Origin: Bacteroidales bacterium
GTDB taxonomy: Bacteria > Bacteroidota > Bacteroidia > Bacteroidales > Tenuifilaceae
Length of the DNA: 10,794 nt
Direction of reading: 5' to 3'
NCBI GenBank assembly: GCA_003531155.1
Contig: DQHR01000009.1
Location: 1-10,794 of the forward strand
Positions 5,779-10,794 of this stretch are shown here, one piece after another. A program made the translations under genes and the position numbers. Every line of letters begins with the position of its first letter. Position 1 is the stretch's first letter. Under the pieces are notes generated by a model. It saw only the letters and a list, made by a program, of their open reading frames with translations, was not told the DNA's origin and did not search any database.

Positions 5779-7626
5779 TTAATATCCAGGATTTTGAACC
5801 AACTCACGATTTTTGGTCATCTCAGCTGTATAAATCGGGAAGAAATAAGCCTTATCAAGCCAAGCTCTTGTTTCACCATTTATAGAAGTACAAGTAGGGC
5901 TACTCCATAACGTTCCGTCAGCTTTTCTGTATGTCGTAACACCAGCCGATGAATTTACACTGTAGGTAATTTTAACACTGGAAGTTTGTTTATAAGCCTC
6001 AGATCCGATAAGCCAACGCCTGACATCGAAGAAACGGTGGTTCTCAAAAGCCAATTCAATCTTGCGCTCATTCCTGTATTTAGCTTTCAATGCAGCTCCT
6101 GTTTCGGTCGCATCAGGTTGTCCGGCTCTTGTGCGTATCATATTAATATATGTCTTGGCTGTTGTTTCATCATTTAATTCTAAACATGCCTCGGCGTAGT
6201 TCAACAAAACTTCAGCATACCGGAAATGCCTAAAAGGAATAGCTTGAGGGGCTACGACATTAATAGGAATCGTTGGATCAAGAAATTTACGCAAATAATA
6301 ACCTGTGTTACCATTGCTACCGTTATTCCCAGGTCCTCCCTTGCAATCCAAACCTCCAACAACCTTATCTCCATTTTGGTCAATAACTGTTCCGCATTGC
6401 ATTTTATTAAAAGGATCGGCAGAAGCATAACCCGTAGGCCTTGGTATCCACGACGCTCCCTCGTACAATACTGTTGCTGCCAGACGGGCATCGCGACTTG
6501 CATAAGGATCTGCTGCCTCAGCAGGAATACTCCAACTGAACTGACTACCATCTTTCATTTCGTACGAATCAACAAAATCGCCAAGAGGATTAATACAACC
6601 CCAACCACCATAGCCGCCGGAGTTCCAGGTTGAAGCACCACCATTGGAAACATACGCATCCCAAGATAATCTTAACGCAAGTGCGGGTGTAAATTGTTGA
6701 AACAAGATATCCTCGGAAGTCATGGTTGTTGTGAGGAAGTAGTTTTTAAAGTTTGCCGAAATATTATCAGCTGGTGCTGGAGTAGGATTTACCAGACTGT
6801 AACCGGCGGCGAGATCTATCACGGCTTTGGCTGCATTTTTCGCTCTTGTCCAACGTTCAGCTCTGGTACCTGTAGTGTAACCAATCAACTCGGGATGCGC
6901 ATAACCAGAGGCATAGCTTGTTGTATTATGCAAATCGCTTGCTGCATACAACAACACCCTTGACTTAAGAGCTAAAGCAGCTCCCTTGGTCGCACGACCT
7001 TCAGTCTGAGTCAGGGGCAAGAGACTTGCCGCTAAATCGAGTTCGGATGAGATGTAATTGATACAGGCTTCATAGCTGTTACGTGGCACATAGTAGGTGG
7101 TGGTATCCAGACCATGAACATCTTCGACTATGGGAACCCCGCCATAGAAACTTGTCAGATAATGATATGCCAACGCTCTTATAAAGCGTACTTCCCCTTT
7201 CATTCTTTTTGTCATAACACTATCACTGGCAGGTGCCTTCGCAATATTTGCCATAAATACATTGCTCCGTTGAACTACTATGTACATGTTGTCCCAGGAA
7301 AATGCCTTTTCGTGTGGCATACTCCACGAAAGATCCCATCCGGCAAGCCCAGCAGGACTAATATTACATTTGTTAAAATCGCTTGCTCCCCAATCATTAA
7401 GAAATATAGCTTCATCAACAAAAGTAGCAAATGGTGAAATGCAATACGGGTAATTAAAAATAGATTGATACATATTGCTCACGTAAGATGAGATTAGAGC
7501 AGGGTTTTGCCATACAACAGCATCAGAATAACTGTCAGTAGGGGCAATAGCCAAAAAGTCCTTATCCTTTTTGCATGATAATACTAAAAAAGATAGTAAT
7601 AATAACGCGTATGTTGCTTTTTTCAT
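5779..7626 (-). CDS. susD-like: SusD-like outer-membrane glycan-binding lipoprotein
   Basis: This 615-residue protein is the surface lipoprotein that forms the lid over its SusC partner and helps capture oligosaccharides. The N-terminus MKKATYALLLL leads to the lipobox VLSC18, followed by KKDKDFL, as in many SusD proteins. SusD/RagB features include KGEVRFIRALAYHYL (143-157) and FYGGVPIV (160-167) in the N-terminal TPR-like part. In the C-terminal part are FRYAEVLLNYAEA (468-480), NERKIELAFENHRFFDVRRW (519-538) and the closing QNPGY (611-615). The length is slightly above the usual 500-600 because of a Gly/Asn-rich insert at about 423-442, which could lie near the binding face. The start lies 11 bp after the susC stop, so the two are co-transcribed and probably translationally coupled. 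The ligand cannot be read from the sequence; the neighbouring enzymes suggest a galactose-containing glycan. Confidence 0.96.
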   Translation of the reverse strand: MKKATYALLLLSFLVLSCKKDKDFLAIAPTDSYSDAVVWQNPALISSYVSNMYQSIFNYPYCISPFATFVDEAIFLNDWGASDFNKCNISPAGLAGWDLSWSMPHEKAFSWDNMYIVVQRSNVFMANIAKAPASDSVMTKRMKGEVRFIRALAYHYLTSFYGGVPIVEDVHGLDTTTYYVPRNSYEACINYISSELDLAASLLPLTQTEGRATKGAALALKSRVLLYAASDLHNTTSYASGYAHPELIGYTTGTRAERWTRAKNAAKAVIDLAAGYSLVNPTPAPADNISANFKNYFLTTTMTSEDILFQQFTPALALRLSWDAYVSNGGASTWNSGGYGGWGCINPLGDFVDSYEMKDGSQFSWSIPAEAADPYASRDARLAATVLYEGASWIPRPTGYASADPFNKMQCGTVIDQNGDKVVGGLDCKGGPGNNGSNGNTGYYLRKFLDPTIPINVVAPQAIPFRHFRYAEVLLNYAEACLELNDETTAKTYINMIRTRAGQPDATETGAALKAKYRNERKIELAFENHRFFDVRRWLIGSEAYKQTSSVKITYSVNSSAGVTTYRKADGTLWSSPTCTSINGETRAWLDKAYFFPIYTAEMTKNRELVQNPGY

Positions 7627-7637
7627 TTTTCTAAAAT

Positions 7638-10600
7638 TTAAAAAGTTAAAGTAATTCCTCCATTAACAACCCTTTGCACAGGATAACCCCGACCTCTTTC
7701 GTTATTCATTTCAGGGTCAAAATTTTTGAAATTGGTGAAAGTAAATAAGTTATTAGCACTTACAAAGAAACGTAAAGATTCTGCTCGTATTAACTTAATA
7801 ACTTTGGGAGAAAGGGTATATCCAATCACTACATTTTTCACCCGTAAGTAATCTGTTCTGTGCAAAAAGAAAGTAGTTCTTTGTATGTACCAATATTCGC
7901 TCAAATTAGTTGCTCTTGGATAAGAGGCATCGGTGTTTTCTGGAGTCCAACGGTTATCAGCAAAATCTTTTGGGAAGTTTCCCAATAAACCTGAGTAAGG
8001 TAAATAAGTTTGCGTTGCACCTGCTGCACCTTGAAATAATACCGACAAATCGAATTGTTTGTATTTCAAGTCTATATTTAATCCACCGGTGAACCTTGGA
8101 GTATTATTATATTCATCCCTAACCCTATCATTAACATCAATTTTTCCATCAGCGTTTACATCTTTGAATATAATATCTCCAGGTCTGGCACCCACCCAAT
8201 GAGGTATAGCAGGATTATCAATTTGAGCCTGATCTTTGTATATTCCTATTGCCTGATAATACAGCTCATAATAGGGACTTCTTATATTGTTTGGTATTGG
8301 TTTTCCGGTAATTAGTTGATAACTCGGAACACCTTCGATGACTTCATCCATATAATCTACGTTGCTTTTCGCGTAACTACTAGTCAAAGTAATATTGTAT
8401 GTTAAGGCATTAATCTTGTCTTTATACGAAAGAACAATATCAACTCCTTTAGTGGCTGTTTTCCCCATATTCATATCGGGTAGTGAGGTAGTTATACCGG
8501 TTGACCCAGGTACAGTTCCATTGAGTGGCAATAAAATATCCGAACGACTATTATGGAAGTAATCAAATTCTACACCCAGCTTATTGTTCAAGAGCTGAGC
8601 TTCAAAACCAATATTTCTCTGAACTGCAGTCTCCCAGGTTACAATAGGATTGGGTACGACTGTTTGATTCAGAAGCGGATCTGCTACCCCACCAAAAATA
8701 TATTCACCACCTTGATTGGTGCTATATCCATAATTTGCAAGATATTGATAAGGTTGCACTCTGTCATTACCTGTTGTTCCGTATGAACCACGAATTTTAA
8801 AGTAACTTATAAAAGAAAGATTTTCTTTCCAAAAATTTTCTTCCGATACGCGCCATCCTGCTGAAAAGCCGGGGAAGAAACCAAATTGGTGTCCTGGGGC
8901 AAAAATGTTGGACCCATCATACCTCCAAACAAATCCTATCAAATATTTTTCGGCATAACCATAATTAACACGACCAAAATAACTGACACGAGCACTCGCA
9001 TCCCAATAAGCACGACCCGGAACAGAAGTTCCCTCATCACCAGTATTTGTTGCTGTGTTAGCATTGCCGGCCACAAGTTCATCTAACGCCGTTGTTGGGA
9101 AACTGCCGCGATATGCACTTAGCCTATCAACTTTAGTAGCACTTCTTTCGTAACCTGCCAATGCATCTACAGAATGAGCTCCAAATTGACGAACGTAGTT
9201 TATCAATGCATTAGACGTAACAGTACGCATACTCTGCGCAGCTTGATTTAAGCTCGCCTTACCAGGTCCTTTTTTTAATTCCAGCAGTGGTAGAGGAAGA
9301 TTGGAAGCATCCCTCCCATTCCAAGCATATAAATTAAAAGGCTGTTTCCAAATTTTCCTTGATTCGAATTGAGCATCAACAGAAACATTTCCTTTTACAC
9401 TTAATCCCTTGACCCATGGTATATTAATCCTTACTCCCAAATTACTTTCAAAAACATCTAATTTATCCTTATCGTATCCGGGAACATCTGTAGCAACAAC
9501 TGCGGCATTCATCCCGTTTTCGATGTCGGGACCAGGTTGACCATTGGGCCAAAATGCATTCATTGTTGGTTTACCCTGCAAAATGTATTGGTATATATCA
9601 CCTGCACCAACTGCTGAAGAGAACGGATCAACGATAGATGTATTAATAGGAGCTAAATTCTTCCTGATTTCCTCGCGACCTGCTACGTCAAAAACAATAC
9701 TGATATCATTTGTAATTTTTGTATCAACATTGCTCCTGAAATTATATTGAGAGTAACCTGTAGAACTTCTTTGATAAATGGCATCCTGATTTCTCGCTCC
9801 CACTGAAATATTGAACTGAGTATTTTCATTCCCCCCTGATATTGTCATGTTTTGACTATTTTGATTGGTCCAGGGTTTAAGTACAGATTTATACCAATCG
9901 GTATTGGGATACTGCCAGAGATCGGAACCATTTCCAAACTTAGTAATCTCAGCTTCTGAAAACGTCTGATTACGACCAGATGCGGGAGTAGCATAATAAT
10001 TAATTTCATTCACCATCGTGGCATATTGAGCCGAATTTGCCATTTCAGGAAGAACAGTTGCCTGTGATATTCCTTGATTCAAACTAAAAGTAACTTTCGG
10101 TTTGCCGATTTTACCGCGTTTTGTTGTTACAAGGACTACACCGTTAGCACCTCGTGCTCCATAAATTGCAGCAGATGCATCTTTCAAAATAGTAACACTT
10201 TCAATATCATTGGCATCAATAGTATTTAAATTACGACCTGCAATTCCATCAACTACAATTAATGCTGATGCATTTCCCGTTGTACCAACACCTCTGATTC
10301 GTATACTAGCGCCATCATTCCCGGGTTCTCCGCTTGAAGTAACCGTGGTTACTCCTGCAAAACGACCTGCCAATGAATTTGCGAAATTCGTGGTTGGAGA
10401 CTGAATAAGATTTTCACCTTTAACAACGGAAATTGCTCCGGTTGCTGTTGCTTTCTTTTGGGTTCCGTAACCAACTGCAACAACCTCATCAATACCAAAG
10501 GTCTCTTCTGAAAGTGCAATATTTATTGTTGTTTTACCATCAACCGAAATCTCCTGCGATTTCATCCCTATAAACGAAAATTGCAAAGTTGCATTCGCCG

Positions 10601-10794
10601 GAATATTATTTATGGAGTAATTCCCGTTGGCATCGGTAATGGTTCCAGTTGTTGTACCTTTTAGCACTACTGAAACGCCAGGCAGGGAACCGCCCGTAGA
10701 ATCGGTCACTTTTCCGGAAACCGATTTGCCCTGTTGTACCTCGGTAGTGTTGAAACTGCCACGGGTGACGACTATGTTCTTATCCAGAATACGA
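7638..10794 (-). CDS. susC-like: SusC-like TonB-dependent outer-membrane transporter, 5' end outside window
   Basis: At least 1051 residues are visible; the gene enters at the right edge without a start codon. The first residues (RILDKNIVVTR) look like the end of an STN domain. A carboxypeptidase-D regulatory-like domain follows, from VSGKVTDS (visible residues 25-32) to about 96. A TonB-box-like DEVVAVGYG (102-110) comes next, then the plug, with SIRIRG (163-168), ALIVVDG (177-183), and ILKDASAAIYGARGANGVVL (202-221). The rest is a 22-strand-type beta-barrel ending in GITLTF, with the C-terminal Phe typical of outer-membrane proteins. It imports oligosaccharides into the periplasm using TonB energy, working with the SusD encoded 11 bp downstream. 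A GTG at 10707-10709 is an internal Val, not the start. An STN domain, if confirmed, implies transcriptional signalling through an anti-sigma factor. Confidence 0.96.
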   Translation of the reverse strand, partial: RILDKNIVVTRGSFNTTEVQQGKSVSGKVTDSTGGSLPGVSVVLKGTTTGTITDANGNYSINNIPANATLQFSFIGMKSQEISVDGKTTINIALSEETFGIDEVVAVGYGTQKKATATGAISVVKGENLIQSPTTNFANSLAGRFAGVTTVTSSGEPGNDGASIRIRGVGTTGNASALIVVDGIAGRNLNTIDANDIESVTILKDASAAIYGARGANGVVLVTTKRGKIGKPKVTFSLNQGISQATVLPEMANSAQYATMVNEINYYATPASGRNQTFSEAEITKFGNGSDLWQYPNTDWYKSVLKPWTNQNSQNMTISGGNENTQFNISVGARNQDAIYQRSSTGYSQYNFRSNVDTKITNDISIVFDVAGREEIRKNLAPINTSIVDPFSSAVGAGDIYQYILQGKPTMNAFWPNGQPGPDIENGMNAAVVATDVPGYDKDKLDVFESNLGVRINIPWVKGLSVKGNVSVDAQFESRKIWKQPFNLYAWNGRDASNLPLPLLELKKGPGKASLNQAAQSMRTVTSNALINYVRQFGAHSVDALAGYERSATKVDRLSAYRGSFPTTALDELVAGNANTATNTGDEGTSVPGRAYWDASARVSYFGRVNYGYAEKYLIGFVWRYDGSNIFAPGHQFGFFPGFSAGWRVSEENFWKENLSFISYFKIRGSYGTTGNDRVQPYQYLANYGYSTNQGGEYIFGGVADPLLNQTVVPNPIVTWETAVQRNIGFEAQLLNNKLGVEFDYFHNSRSDILLPLNGTVPGSTGITTSLPDMNMGKTATKGVDIVLSYKDKINALTYNITLTSSYAKSNVDYMDEVIEGVPSYQLITGKPIPNNIRSPYYELYYQAIGIYKDQAQIDNPAIPHWVGARPGDIIFKDVNADGKIDVNDRVRDEYNNTPRFTGGLNIDLKYKQFDLSVLFQGAAGATQTYLPYSGLLGNFPKDFADNRWTPENTDASYPRATNLSEYWYIQRTTFFLHRTDYLRVKNVVIGYTLSPKVIKLIRAESLRFFVSANNLFTFTNFKNFDPEMNNERGRGYPVQRVVNGGITLTF

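Noticed and set aside
6252..6551. Minus-strand 99-codon frame inside susD
   Set aside because: It is out of frame with strongly conserved SusD sequence; a shadow.
10707..10709. GTG as a possible susC start
   Set aside because: It is the Val of the VSGKVTDS motif inside the carboxypeptidase-like domain, and the frame stays open to the window edge.

Overview
This window is most of a polysaccharide utilization locus (PUL) from a member of the Bacteroidota. The evidence is a SusC-type TonB-dependent transporter directly followed by a SusD-type lipoprotein, then a run of exported glycoside hydrolases. AT-rich spacers without Shine-Dalgarno sequences and signal peptides cleaved before Gln fit the same phylum. 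A free-living or gut Bacteroidales/Marinilabiliales-type organism is plausible, but the genus cannot be read from this sequence.

Every real gene is on the minus strand, so transcription runs from high to low coordinates. In that order they are: a SusC transporter (7638-10794, 5' end beyond the window); SusD (5779-7626, 11 bp after susC); a hairpin just after susD (5702-5737) inside a 367-bp non-coding gap; a small DUF1349 concanavalin-like exported protein (4746-5411); a multidomain GH27 alpha-galactosidase (2460-4697); a right-handed parallel beta-helix enzyme resembling GH141 (307-2412); and the first 93 codons of a GH59 galactocerebrosidase-type beta-galactosidase (1-280, running out of the window). 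The last four genes are separated by only 26-48 bp and look like one transcription unit.

The inferred division of labour is as follows. SusD and SusC capture and import a galactose-containing glycan or glycoconjugate. GH27 removes terminal alpha-galactose, GH59 removes beta-galactose, and the beta-helix enzyme cleaves an unidentified linkage, possibly fucose or xylose. The residues just before the SusC carboxypeptidase-like domain look like the end of an STN signalling domain, so control by an ECF sigma/anti-sigma pair outside the window is likely.

The most interesting points are: a bacterial GH59 almost superimposable on animal GALC over its visible part; its pairing with GH27, which would suit stepwise removal of an alpha-Gal-beta-Gal head group such as that of plant galactolipids; a 17-bp tandem duplication that supplies the stop codon between the beta-helix and GH59 genes; and the unusually low GC of the DUF1349 gene next to the only large gap.
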